A stretch of DNA of 64,000 nt from Chloroflexota bacterium (GTDB taxonomy: Bacteria > Chloroflexota > UBA11872 > VXOZ01), in NCBI GenBank assembly GCA_026710945.1, contig JAPOQA010000040.1, positions 27,671 through 91,670 on the forward strand. The letters are read 5' to 3'. Under the pieces are notes generated by a model, which saw nothing but the letters and a program-made list of their open reading frames with translations, did not search any database and was not told where the DNA came from. Shown here one piece after another: positions 16,389 to 25,284 of this stretch (its first letter is position 1; every line of letters starts with the position of its first letter). The position numbers and the translations under genes were made by a program.

Positions 16389-17279
16389 CTAGGCTAGCGG
16401 CAGCGCATGGAGCCGCTCGCGCACCGGATTGGTGGAGACGACGTGGCGATTGAGGCCAAGGTCCGCATCGTCGAGGCCCAGTGCCATGCCGATGAGTTGT
16501 GAAAGGTGCAATATCGGTAAGTTGAGGGGTGTTTGTACAACTCTGGCGGCGTCAGGCTGCTGTGCGTCCAGGTTCAAGTGACACAGCGGGCAGGGCGTGA
16601 CCATGAAGTCGGCGCCCTTTTCCGATGCTTCACCGACGTGATTGCCCGCCATCTTGAGCGAATTCGTGCGGTTCATAGTGATAATGGGGAAACCACAGCA
16701 CTTCTTCTTGCCGGAGTAGTCCACCGGCGTCGCGCCGCATGCCTCGATGATCATCTCAAGGTAAACTCCGCGCTGAGGAAAGTCATGGTAACCCAGGATG
16801 TCGGTCGGGCGTGAAATGTAGCAGCCATAGAAGGGAGCGACATTCAGTTCCGATAGAGGTCGCTTCACGAGCTTGCGCAGATTATCCAGGCCGAAGTCTT
16901 CCACCAGCACCCACATGAAGTTGCGTGGTTCAGCTCTGCCGGAATACGACAAGCCCTCTTCCGCGAGCATCTCATTGATCTCTGCCAGGTACTCCGGTCG
17001 GGCCTTGAGTCGCTCATTGACACTACTCATCACGCCCTGGCACGTGCTGCAAATGTTCATGAGCGGCAAACCGGTCTGTTCCGCCAAGGCAAAGTTGCGG
17101 GCATTCAAGGCGTCGGCCAGTTTCTGATTGCGCTCGCTGATGACGCCGGCGCCGGTGCACGAAGCGGTCTCCATGAGTTCCAGTTCCATGCCGATGTGTG
17201 CCGCCACTGCCGTGAGAGATTGCATGAGCTCCGGGCATGCGCCCCGAGAGACACAACCGGGAAAGAAGGCGTACTTCAC
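16389..17279 (-). CDS. HdrB-like CCG-domain subunit of succinate dehydrogenase (SdhE-type)
   Basis: A 296-residue protein with two cysteine-rich (CCG) repeats as in heterodisulfide reductase HdrB. The first is partly degenerate (FPGCVSRG, ASCTGAG, CSTC); the second is complete (YGCYIS, KKCCGFP, PCPLCH). In type E succinate:quinone oxidoreductases and archaeal thiol:fumarate reductase such a subunit replaces or supplements membrane anchors and binds a non-cubane [4Fe-4S] cluster. Its ATG overlaps the sdhB stop by 4 bp, so it belongs to the same operon. No transmembrane helix is visible. It therefore probably links SdhAB to quinone or to another thiol/ferredoxin carrier at the membrane surface. 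Confidence 0.87.
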   Translation of the reverse strand: MKYAFFPGCVSRGACPELMQSLTAVAAHIGMELELMETASCTGAGVISERNQKLADALNARNFALAEQTGLPLMNICSTCQGVMSSVNERLKARPEYLAEINEMLAEEGLSYSGRAEPRNFMWVLVEDFGLDNLRKLVKRPLSELNVAPFYGCYISRPTDILGYHDFPQRGVYLEMIIEACGATPVDYSGKKKCCGFPIITMNRTNSLKMAGNHVGEASEKGADFMVTPCPLCHLNLDAQQPDAARVVQTPLNLPILHLSQLIGMALGLDDADLGLNRHVVSTNPVRERLHALPLA

Positions 17280-18235
17280 TGGGAAGACTCCACTTTTTCA
17301 AAGAGGCGTTGTACATTGCCATGGCCCGGAATCTTGTGATGAAACGGGCCTGAAGCCAACGGCAGTTTACCTGCGCGCAAGAGGCGCACGCCGCCGGGCA
17401 CGTTTTTCATTTGCTCCACCGGATTCATGCCGATCGAGCGCAGTAAGAGCATCGGCTCATCCAGGATGCCGCTGTCTCGGATGATTCCTTCAAAGGCTTT
17501 TGCATGGCGGGTACCGGCATTATTCGTGACACCCGCGGATTGGGCACGCTCGCGTATCTCCACGATGCGCTCCAGCGGCGCGACACCTTTCGGACAGACT
17601 TCTACACAGAAGAAGCAATGCGTGCAGTCGTACACGCCGCCGGAGTCGCTGAGTTCTACCAGCCGCTCTTGCCTGGTATCGTCGCGGGGGTCGTCAACGA
17701 ACCGGTACGCCTTCGCCAGGGCCGCCGGCCCGAGGAAATTCTTATCGACTTCCAGGGAGGTACAGTCGGAAACGCAGGCACCGCACATGATGCAGTTCAT
17801 GGCCACGGTGAGATCGAGGATGGTCTCATTGGGCACCAGGTATTCGCGCTCAGGAACCGGCTGAACCGGCTCCAGCCAAGGTTTGACCTGGCGGATCTTG
17901 TTCCAAAACACATCCATGTCCACGATCAAATCCTTGAGCACCGGCATGTTGCCGCCCGGCTCAACCGTGATCGCATCGCCGCTGGCCTGCATGTCTTTCG
18001 CTTTAGTGGCGCAAGCCAGGCGCGCCTGGCCGTTGACGCGCATCATGCACGATCCGCAGATGGCCGACCGGCACGAGCAGCGCACGGCTAGCGTACCGTC
18101 GACGTACTCCCGAATGTGGATAAGACAGTCGAGAACCGTAGCATTCTCAGGCACATCCACGTCGTACTCACGCCAGTATGGAGCGGGATTCTCTGCCTCA
18201 GGATCAAAGCGTCTAACGGTGAGCCTGAATTGCAT
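17276..18235 (-). CDS. sdhB: Succinate dehydrogenase/fumarate reductase iron-sulfur subunit
   Basis: A 319-residue subunit, about 80 longer than usual because of a C-terminal extension. The plant-type [2Fe-2S] site is C55-x4-C60-x2-C63-x11-C75. The second site is C148-x2-C151-x2-C154-x3-C158. The third site is C204-x2-C207-x2-C210-x3-C214, with a Cys (207) where ordinary SdhB has a non-Cys residue and a [3Fe-4S] cluster. The extra Cys suggests a second [4Fe-4S] cluster, a trait reported for type E enzymes. The gene starts 1 bp after the sdhA stop and overlaps the HdrB-like gene. It passes electrons from the flavin to the HdrB-like subunit. Confidence 0.93.
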   Translation of the reverse strand: MQFRLTVRRFDPEAENPAPYWREYDVDVPENATVLDCLIHIREYVDGTLAVRCSCRSAICGSCMMRVNGQARLACATKAKDMQASGDAITVEPGGNMPVLKDLIVDMDVFWNKIRQVKPWLEPVQPVPEREYLVPNETILDLTVAMNCIMCGACVSDCTSLEVDKNFLGPAALAKAYRFVDDPRDDTRQERLVELSDSGGVYDCTHCFFCVEVCPKGVAPLERIVEIRERAQSAGVTNNAGTRHAKAFEGIIRDSGILDEPMLLLRSIGMNPVEQMKNVPGGVRLLRAGKLPLASGPFHHKIPGHGNVQRLFEKVESSQ

Positions 18236-19912
18236 TTAGTACGTTCTCCTCGCTGGTTGCCACTGGGTAATCGTGACGGGCAGCGTTTCTAAGCGCGGGC
18301 CGCTGTCACCGTGAAACACCAAGGTATGCTTCAGCCAGTCATCATCATTGCGCTCCGGGTAGTCGGTACGGTAGTGGGCGCCTCTACTTTCGGTGCGAAA
18401 CAGCGCGCCTGCCACGATGGCTTCCGCGACATCGAGCATCAGGCCGACTTCCAACGCAAAGAGCAGATCGGTGTTGAATATCTTGCCCCTGTCATCGACA
18501 CGAACGTTTCGAAAACGTTCCTTCAGGTTAGCTACAATGGCTTGCGCTTCAACCAGGCCATTGTGGGTGCGGAAGACGCCGACATGCCGATGCATGGTCT
18601 CACCCATGGTTAGCCGCAGCGCTGCGGCGCGTTCCCCGCTGTCTCTGTCTTGAGCGAGAATGCCGTTAATGTGCTCCTGGTCTTCCTGCAAGCGCGAGTC
18701 CGGGATGTCCGGAGAGTCAATGCTATCTGCATAGAGGACGGCGGACGTGCCCGCCCGTTTGCCAAACACAAGTGTATCGAGAAGCGAGTTGGCACCCAGG
18801 CGATTGCCGCCATGTACGGAGACGCACGCCGATTCTCCGGCGGCGTAGAGACCCTTGACGAACGTGGCTCCTTCGATGTCCGTCTTGATGCCGCCCATCA
18901 TGTAATGCATGCCGGGCCGTACGGGACAGGGCTCTTCAATAATGTCGACACCTTCATATTCGAGACCAAGCTCGCGAATCTGGCTGAGCTTCTGCAGAAT
19001 CGTGTTGCGATCAAGGTGCCGAACATCGAGGAGAACACAGCCATTAATGTCCCGACCTTCATTGATCTCAGTCTGCTCCGCCCGCGAAACCACGTCTCGC
19101 GAGGCCAGTTCCATCATGTTTGGCGCGTAGCGCTTCATGAAACGCTCACCGTCTGCATTGATGAGATACGCCCCCTCGCCGCGTGCCCCTTCGGTCATGA
19201 GCGCGCCGTTGCCTGGCAGTGTCGTGGGGTGGTACTGCACCATTTCCATGTCCATAAGGGGCGCGCCCACGCGATAGGCCTGTGCGTAGCCGTCGCCGGT
19301 GCAGATGAGGGCGTTGCTGCTGGGTTCGTACACGCGCCCGGAGCCGCCGGTGCAAAGGATTACGGCTTTCGCTTTGATGAGTTGGAGTTCACCCGTACAC
19401 AGATCCATGGCAATTACACCGCAGACCGCGTCATTCTGACGGACGAGCGATGTCACAAACCACTCTTCATAGACCGTGGTTCCGGCCTTCATCAGTTGCT
19501 CGTAAATGACGTGGAGTAAGACCTGGCCGGTAATGTCGGACACGTAGCAGGTGCGCTTGCGTGCCTGGCCGCCGAAGGCGCGCAGGTCTATCTGGCCGCG
19601 AGAGCCTCGGTTGAAGATGACCCCCATGTGCTCAAGCTCGATGATCGTTTCCGGAGCTTCACTGCACAACACCTCGATGGCGTCTTGGTCTCCCAGGTAG
19701 TCGCTGCCTTTAACCGTATCGTAGGCGTGGTCTTCCCAGGGATCGTCCTCTTCCATAGCAGCATTGATGCCGCCCTGCGCGGCGTTTGAATGGCTGCGCA
19801 CGGGGTGTACCTTCGTGAGAATGGCAACGCTTACGCCCTGGCGTGCCGCGTGCAGCGCAGCTTGCATGCCGGCAAGACCGGCGCCTACCACTACGACGTC
19901 ATGCTCCAGCAC
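18236..19912 (-). CDS. sdhA: Succinate dehydrogenase/fumarate reductase flavoprotein subunit
   Basis: A 558-residue flavoprotein. FAD site VVGAGLAGMQAA at the N-terminus; RSHSNAAQGG carries the His that forms the covalent flavin link in this family; GLYAAGESACVSVHGGNRLGANS is present as GGNRLGANSLLD and related blocks; the C-terminal DRGKIFNTDLLFALEVG and ESRGAHYRTDYPERND are standard. The start is a GTG with GGGAG about 9 nt upstream. It oxidises succinate to fumarate, or the reverse. It heads the sdhA-sdhB-hdrB-like operon; no SdhC or SdhD membrane anchor gene is found on either side. Confidence 0.95.
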   Translation of the reverse strand: MLEHDVVVVGAGLAGMQAALHAARQGVSVAILTKVHPVRSHSNAAQGGINAAMEEDDPWEDHAYDTVKGSDYLGDQDAIEVLCSEAPETIIELEHMGVIFNRGSRGQIDLRAFGGQARKRTCYVSDITGQVLLHVIYEQLMKAGTTVYEEWFVTSLVRQNDAVCGVIAMDLCTGELQLIKAKAVILCTGGSGRVYEPSSNALICTGDGYAQAYRVGAPLMDMEMVQYHPTTLPGNGALMTEGARGEGAYLINADGERFMKRYAPNMMELASRDVVSRAEQTEINEGRDINGCVLLDVRHLDRNTILQKLSQIRELGLEYEGVDIIEEPCPVRPGMHYMMGGIKTDIEGATFVKGLYAAGESACVSVHGGNRLGANSLLDTLVFGKRAGTSAVLYADSIDSPDIPDSRLQEDQEHINGILAQDRDSGERAAALRLTMGETMHRHVGVFRTHNGLVEAQAIVANLKERFRNVRVDDRGKIFNTDLLFALEVGLMLDVAEAIVAGALFRTESRGAHYRTDYPERNDDDWLKHTLVFHGDSGPRLETLPVTITQWQPARRTY

Positions 19913-20108
19913 GGTACGGTACTCCCACGAAAATGAATATCAAAGTCGGTGCATTGGCACCGAAAACGTATCTACTATTACTGCAAAATAGGCTGGATAA
20001 TTGTCTCGCCACCTACAGCGAAGTACACGCTTCAGACGTGGCGAATTTCCAGCCCTCAGCCACTAGTATACAGTCCTGGCGGCATGAATGTTAAGCAAAG
20101 CTCCGAGG

Positions 20109-20162
20109 CTCGCAAGCAGGCGCATAAAAGCGAACTCCAGCTTTATGGAGTCCGCTTGCGAG
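20109..20162. terminator. Nested hairpin (cruciform-like) between korB and sdhA
   Basis: Outer arms CTCGCAAGC (20109-20117) and GCTTGCGAG (20154-20162) are perfect complements; inner arms ACTCCA (20134-20139) and TGGAGT (20146-20151) form a second stem. It begins about 30 bp after the korB stop on the minus strand. There is no long T-run, so it may be a terminator, an mRNA-stabilising structure or a single-copy repeat element. Confidence 0.5.
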
Positions 20163-20192
20163 ACTTCTCTAGAGAGTAGCAATGACCAACTA

Positions 20193-21059
20193 CTAGCTCA
20201 TCTGTTCGAACAGATTCTCCACCACGGTCATGGGACTGCTTGTTTCTTCCGGCCGGTTGCTTAGGATGCGATCCTCGAAGGTAGGCTGTTCATCTTGGTA
20301 AAAGAGACCCAAATAGAGCGGGTCTTCACTGGCGGCAAATTGCAAGGCGGTGTTGAAATTCGTAGGATCGAAGTCGACGGGAAGATCTTCTGTGGCATCC
20401 CGATAGTATTTGAAGGTGTTGACCGTATTGAACGTCGGGCAGGGGCTGTACGTATCTATGAAGGCAAACCCCTGATGCGCGATGCCGCGGGCGATGAGGT
20501 CGGCCAGTTCCTTGGGCTTGCTGGAAAAGCCGCGAGCGACATACGTGCAACCGGTGGCGAGAGCAAGGAGAAGCGGATTTACGGCCGGGTCGCTGGCGCC
20601 TTGCGGCGTTGCTTTGGTCGCCAGGCCGCGCTCGGCGGTGGGAGAAGTCTGCCCTTTGGTAAGGCCGTACACCGCGTTATCCATCACCACGTAGCAAATG
20701 TTCAGGTTGCGTCGGATGGCGTGAATGAGATGTCCCACACCTATGGCGAAGGCATCGCCGTCACCACCCATGGCCAAGACCGGCATTTCCGGCCGTACCG
20801 CGCGAATCCCGGCGGCAACCGGCATCGCACGCCCGTGAACCGTGTGAAAACCATAGGCATCAGTAAAGAAGGGCAGGCGGCTAGAGCAACCGATACCGGA
20901 AACGATGATCACATCTTTGGGATCGAAGTTGTGCTCGCTTAACGCCTTGAAGACAGCGTTGAGGACGCCAAAGTCACCACAACCGGGGCACCACGTCGGG
21001 CGTTCATCGCCCTTGTAATCGGCTACCTTCCGCTTCTCTGCGGTTATAACACTAGACAT
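20193..21059 (-). CDS. korB: 2-oxoglutarate:ferredoxin oxidoreductase, beta subunit
   Basis: A 288-residue TPP-binding beta subunit. WCPGCGDFGVL near the N-terminus, GIGCSSRLPFF, and the TPP/Mg motif GGDGDAFAIGVGH with NVCY-like VVMDNAVYGLTKGQTSPT are all present, the last phrase being diagnostic of this group. It decarboxylates a 2-oxoacid and passes electrons to ferredoxin, yielding acyl-CoA. The gene overlaps korA by 8 bp. With sucCD nearby the likely substrate is 2-oxoglutarate, although pyruvate- or branched-chain-acid enzymes look similar. The last ~60 residues lack a ferredoxin domain, so an external ferredoxin is needed. Confidence 0.92.
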   Translation of the reverse strand: MSSVITAEKRKVADYKGDERPTWCPGCGDFGVLNAVFKALSEHNFDPKDVIIVSGIGCSSRLPFFTDAYGFHTVHGRAMPVAAGIRAVRPEMPVLAMGGDGDAFAIGVGHLIHAIRRNLNICYVVMDNAVYGLTKGQTSPTAERGLATKATPQGASDPAVNPLLLALATGCTYVARGFSSKPKELADLIARGIAHQGFAFIDTYSPCPTFNTVNTFKYYRDATEDLPVDFDPTNFNTALQFAASEDPLYLGLFYQDEQPTFEDRILSNRPEETSSPMTVVENLFEQMS

Positions 21060-22818
21060 GCTGTGCCACTTCCTCTCTTATCTGTTCCAGGAGCCAGTCG
21101 ACGCGGAACGGCATGCCGCCGAAAATGTTGATCCGCACGTAATCGCGCGGGTACTGGCTCGTGACCATGTTGGCGAATTGACCGACGTAATTTACTTCCG
21201 GGACTATGATCACGCGCTTGCTTTCGATGAAGGGCCGCAACTCATGGTCCGGAAGCGGCATGAGCATTCTTGGCGCCAACATATCGAGCTTTAGGCCTTC
21301 TTCCTCAGCTTGGCGAATTACCTCGATGACGGAGCCCACAGTAGAGCCCCACGTGAGAATGCCGATTTCAGCGCTCGGGTCGCCGAACCGGTCTGCCTCA
21401 GGCGCCTCAAGAGCTGCGCGCTCGAGTTTGCGAAAGCGTTTCTGGGTCATGATTGTATGCGTTGCCTCGTCATAGCGATGGAGGCCTTCTTCGTTATGCT
21501 CAAGGCCGGTGGCAATATACTGCCCGCCTGCTTGACCTGGGACGGCCATGGGTGAGACTCCGTTCTCCGTGAGCACGTAGCGATGATACTCACCGTTCAT
21601 GCTACCGCCCTCGTCAACGACGCCGACGCCGTTGCCGTTCTCAGAGAACAACAGACGGTCTATTACTGCGACTTCGTTCAAGTCAGGACGGGGAATGCTC
21701 TCTGAGCGTACATTTAGCAGCGTATCGCCAAGCAGGATGACGGGAGTCTGATATTTCTCAGCGAGATTGAAAGCATTAACCGTTTGGTAGAAACAGTCTC
21801 TTACCGATGTGGGCGCCAACACTATGCGGGGGCACTCGCCATGTCCCGCAAAGGCGGCCTGGTAGAGATCGCCCTGCTCATGGCGGGTCGGCATGCCGGT
21901 TGAAGGCCCGGCCCGCTGCGCGTCCACGATGACGCAGGGGAGTTCCGCCATCGCTGCAAGTCCAAGCATCTCGATCATCAAGCTAAAACCGGGGCCGGAG
22001 GTCGCCGTCATCGCTTTTGATCCCGCGAACGATGCCCCGAGCACCATGCCGATGGCGGCAAGTTCGTCTTCCGCTTGCAGCGCGTGGCCGCCAGTTTTTG
22101 GCAAGTGTACCTCTAGGAATTCTTTGATGTCGCTGGCAGGTGTAATTGGATAGCCCGCCATAAAGCCGCATCCGGCGGCAATTGCACCAAGGCCGATTGC
22201 TTCACTGCCGCTCACCATGATTTCACCGGCATGAGATTTCTCAGGGTAGAGGGCAAAGTTCTCTCGCTGCGGGACGTTTGCAATGACATAGTCAATTCCC
22301 GCGCGCAGTGCGTCCAAATTCTTCTGGACTACCGCTTCGCCTTTCCGCAACCATCGTTCTTCGATGAGGGAATCAAGGTGCTTTGTCGGCAAGCCAAAGA
22401 GCTCCGCCAGCGCGCCAACCGCCACAACATTCTTGGCGATGGGAAATTTGAGCTGATTCTTGGCGATATCGTTGAGCGGGAATTCTACTTGTACGAAGTG
22501 ACTATCTGCTGACGGCGTCACCTCTGAAGGGTCATAGACCAATAAGCCGTCATCTTTCGTTTCGGCTGCGTTGCGGTCGTATGCTTCCTGATTGAAGGCG
22601 AGAAGAATATCTACGGAATCGCCTTTACTATAGGAGCGGTACGCATTGAGCCTGATTTGATAGAACGCATGCCCGCCCTTGATCTCGGACGGCGGCTGTG
22701 AGTAGGTGAGAACGTGGAATCCGCCCCGCAGTGCCGCTTGGGTGAGCAGTTGGCCGGTTGAAACTATCCCTTCGCCAGCCTCACCAGCGACGCGGATGAC
22801 TAGGTCGTTTCTCGTCAT
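21052..22818 (-). CDS. korA: 2-oxoglutarate:ferredoxin oxidoreductase, fused gamma-alpha subunit
   Basis: A 588-residue fusion. Residues ~1-180 are the gamma domain (RVAGEAGEGIVSTGQLL); residues ~200-588 are the alpha domain (SGSEAIGLGAIAAGCGFMAGYPITPASD in parts: GYPITPASD, EDELAAIGMVLGAS, TATSGPG, RAGPSTGMPT). This gamma-alpha fusion paired with a short beta subunit is the common layout of aerobic and facultative KorAB enzymes. Together with KorB it converts 2-oxoglutarate and CoA to succinyl-CoA, CO2 and reduced ferredoxin. It may run in either direction. It is the first gene of the kor pair; a 238-bp spacer precedes it, with no promoter that I could call. Confidence 0.94.
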   Translation of the reverse strand: MTRNDLVIRVAGEAGEGIVSTGQLLTQAALRGGFHVLTYSQPPSEIKGGHAFYQIRLNAYRSYSKGDSVDILLAFNQEAYDRNAAETKDDGLLVYDPSEVTPSADSHFVQVEFPLNDIAKNQLKFPIAKNVVAVGALAELFGLPTKHLDSLIEERWLRKGEAVVQKNLDALRAGIDYVIANVPQRENFALYPEKSHAGEIMVSGSEAIGLGAIAAGCGFMAGYPITPASDIKEFLEVHLPKTGGHALQAEDELAAIGMVLGASFAGSKAMTATSGPGFSLMIEMLGLAAMAELPCVIVDAQRAGPSTGMPTRHEQGDLYQAAFAGHGECPRIVLAPTSVRDCFYQTVNAFNLAEKYQTPVILLGDTLLNVRSESIPRPDLNEVAVIDRLLFSENGNGVGVVDEGGSMNGEYHRYVLTENGVSPMAVPGQAGGQYIATGLEHNEEGLHRYDEATHTIMTQKRFRKLERAALEAPEADRFGDPSAEIGILTWGSTVGSVIEVIRQAEEEGLKLDMLAPRMLMPLPDHELRPFIESKRVIIVPEVNYVGQFANMVTSQYPRDYVRINIFGGMPFRVDWLLEQIREEVAQHV

Positions 22819-23056
22819 TATCCGTGTACTTTACTTCCTGCAATAGTCGACTGTTAGTGCTCTTGCGCTTGCCCCGTCAAAGGATATGCTTCCTCAAACG
22901 CAATTCAATAGCGCAAAGCAAGTATAGTGTATTCCTCTTCAATTATAAACCAGCGGAGCCTATCATTACAGCAGCGTGCTGCGGCGAGGGTGCGCTCGTG
23001 CAAACATTACGCCGGCAAGAGGGCGCAAGCAGCGGCGGCAACGGTCTCCATCTGTG

Positions 23057-24370
23057 TTATGTCCCAGCCATCGTACGCTGCAGGTCGAGGGCCGCGCGGA
23101 CGAGTTGCTCGCCGGAGCCCGGCAGTACGCGGCTGGATGTCGGCTCATATGCCCCTTGCGGATATGCCGCTTCCGTACAGATGTACCCAAGGTTGCCGTT
23201 TGCCAGCTCTGCCAGCAGGTTGTGCTCGAATGGCGAGTGCTCCTTGATGGCGAGTCCAAGTTCGACGAACATCTCACCGGGGAGGGCCGTAATCGCGACG
23301 TTGCCAACGGCCAATACCTGGACTTCCGTGTCGAAGTGCTGCTTGTTCAACTCCTGAAGTGCCAGATTGCGATGTGCCTTCACCAGGTCGTCTCGTCCCG
23401 GGCCGCCGCCCATCGGTGAGGTAGCCACCGCTTCCCGCGCCCAGGCAATGTCTTCCGCGGTTGGAACAACCGCGGGCAGCGCTTCGATGCGCTGGGCCGC
23501 ATGGACGATTCCGCCCTGTAGTGGTTCCAAGTGAGATAACGCCTGGGTGGCACTCTCAGCGAGCGAGCGGCCGATGCGCTCGGACTCTGCAAACCCCTTG
23601 AGTTGGTCTGGATCGTTCACGTTGACGTGGTTAATGTCGCCGCAATAGCCGTTGGCGTAGAGCAGGACGGCATCATCTAACTCCGGCGACATATTCTTGA
23701 AGTGCTTCTCCATCCATCCGGAATAGTCGGCCGAAATCTGGTCGCCGCCGGTTGTGTCGGCGTGGAGCGAGTAATTAACGAGCACACCAATAGGATCGCC
23801 TCGGCTGGTTTCCGCGAGCAGCACGTAAACGTCGGGATCGATAGGACCGACCGGCTCAATGACATCGGGATTGTTCTTGCCTGGGTTTGTTTTGACACTG
23901 CCGTCACGCATGTGGAAGCGGCGGTTGAAAGCAATGCGGGTCTCTTGCGACTTGCCGATGCGCAATGTGCCTTGCGTTCGAGAAACCCATGCTTCCTGCA
24001 CGGCCCCGGCGATCTGCGCTTCCAGGTTCGCCATGTACGATTCGCTCATGCTGCCAAAAGTGGCTGAGCTACGGTCGCCGCGCGTAATGGGGCCGGTGTG
24101 CGTATGAGTGCAGCAGATAAGCACGTTGCCGCCGGGAATGTCGGTGGCTGCTGCGATCTGCTGCCTAGCGTTGACAACGCTTTCTTCACGAATAGAGACT
24201 AGATCGCAAGTTACCAGCGCAATTGCTGTGTCGCCGTCGTCGATGACGAGCGCCCTGGCAAAGAGATCATCATGCACGGCGCTGGCTGGCCGTACGTGGT
24301 AATACCCCGCCATGTGCGTGCCCAATGGGGGCGAAATGTTGCGTTGTGCGGCGCCAAGTAAGAGTGCCAT
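23057..24370 (-). CDS. Neutral/alkaline ceramidase N-terminal-domain family protein
   Basis: A 437-residue protein with the family's order of motifs: GAAQRNISPPLGTHMAGY at the start, CTHTHTGP (zinc His residues), SLHADTTGG, and NGYCGDINHVN. In true ceramidases the last motif contains GDVSPN with the nucleophile Ser; here Ser is replaced (GDINH), so sphingolipid amidase activity is doubtful. It lacks the C-terminal immunoglobulin-like domain of secreted ceramidases and has no signal peptide. Many bacterial homologues of this length are of unknown function. It sits between korA and sucD on the same strand, 42 bp after sucD's stop is passed, but a role in the citric acid cycle is not implied. 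Confidence 0.82.
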   Translation of the reverse strand: MALLLGAAQRNISPPLGTHMAGYYHVRPASAVHDDLFARALVIDDGDTAIALVTCDLVSIREESVVNARQQIAAATDIPGGNVLICCTHTHTGPITRGDRSSATFGSMSESYMANLEAQIAGAVQEAWVSRTQGTLRIGKSQETRIAFNRRFHMRDGSVKTNPGKNNPDVIEPVGPIDPDVYVLLAETSRGDPIGVLVNYSLHADTTGGDQISADYSGWMEKHFKNMSPELDDAVLLYANGYCGDINHVNVNDPDQLKGFAESERIGRSLAESATQALSHLEPLQGGIVHAAQRIEALPAVVPTAEDIAWAREAVATSPMGGGPGRDDLVKAHRNLALQELNKQHFDTEVQVLAVGNVAITALPGEMFVELGLAIKEHSPFEHNLLAELANGNLGYICTEAAYPQGAYEPTSSRVLPGSGEQLVRAALDLQRTMAGT

Positions 24371-24411
24371 AGGTTCCCTGCCCTCCCCATAGATGAAAGC
24401 TTTTCCAGCAG

Positions 24412-25284
24412 TTATCCCTTGATTCGATCGGCTGCCAGCAGCGCCGCATCGCGGGGGAAATCTGCCACATCCACGCCTGCGGCCTGGAGCGCGTTGATTT
24501 TTGATTCCGCCGTGCCAATGCCGCCCGAGACGATTGCGCCGGCGTGTCCCATGCGTTTCTCCGGTGGGGCGGTGCGACCGGCAATAAAGCCAACGACGGG
24601 CTTGGTCATGTGTGCCTCGATGTAAGCGGCTGCCTCCTCCTCATCGGTGCCGCCGATCTCGCCGATCATGACCACCGCTTCAGTTTCCGGATCACCTTCA
24701 AACATGCGCAGGACGTCGATGAAGCCGGTGCCAATCACCGGATCGCCGCCAATGCCGACGACGGTGGACTGCCCGACGTTCTCGCCAGTGAGATGAGAGA
24801 CCACCTCATATGTAAGGGTGCCGGAGCGGCTGACGACGCCCACGGGACCGGGCATGTGGATGTCACCTGCCATAATGCCCACTTTGGCCTTACCCGGTGA
24901 TATGAGGCCAGGGCAGTTTGGCCCTTGTAAGCGTGCGCCCTTGAGATTTACATAATGATAGACGCGCAGCATGTCTTGGACGGGAATGTGCTCGCTGATG
25001 CAGACCACGAAGGATACACCGGCATCCACCGCTTCTAAGATGGCGTCCGGCGCAAAAGGACCGGGCACAAAAATTATCGAGACGTTTGCGCCCGTCTCGC
25101 GGACCGCCTGGGAAACCGTATTGTAGACCGGCACGCCGCATGCCTCCTGGCCCCCGCGGCCCGGAGTAACACCAGCCACAACCTGCGTACCGTACTGCAC
25201 CATCTGCTCCGTATGGAACGTGCCCTCACGACCGGTGATGCCCTGTACGAGCAGGCGGGTTTGCTCATCGACTAGTATGCTCAT
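24412..25284 (-). CDS. sucD: Succinyl-CoA synthetase (ADP-forming), alpha subunit
   Basis: A 290-residue subunit of standard length. Features: [62 protein letters not shown] and the phosphohistidine site [13 protein letters not shown]. The start at 25284 overlaps the sucC stop by 4 bp (ATGA), which proves the start and the coupling. It binds CoA and carries the phospho-His in the conversion of succinyl-CoA to succinate with ATP or GTP formation. Works after KorAB and before SdhAB. Confidence 0.96.
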   Translation of the reverse strand: MSILVDEQTRLLVQGITGREGTFHTEQMVQYGTQVVAGVTPGRGGQEACGVPVYNTVSQAVRETGANVSIIFVPGPFAPDAILEAVDAGVSFVVCISEHIPVQDMLRVYHYVNLKGARLQGPNCPGLISPGKAKVGIMAGDIHMPGPVGVVSRSGTLTYEVVSHLTGENVGQSTVVGIGGDPVIGTGFIDVLRMFEGDPETEAVVMIGEIGGTDEEEAAAYIEAHMTKPVVGFIAGRTAPPEKRMGHAGAIVSGGIGTAESKINALQAAGVDVADFPRDAALLAADRIKG

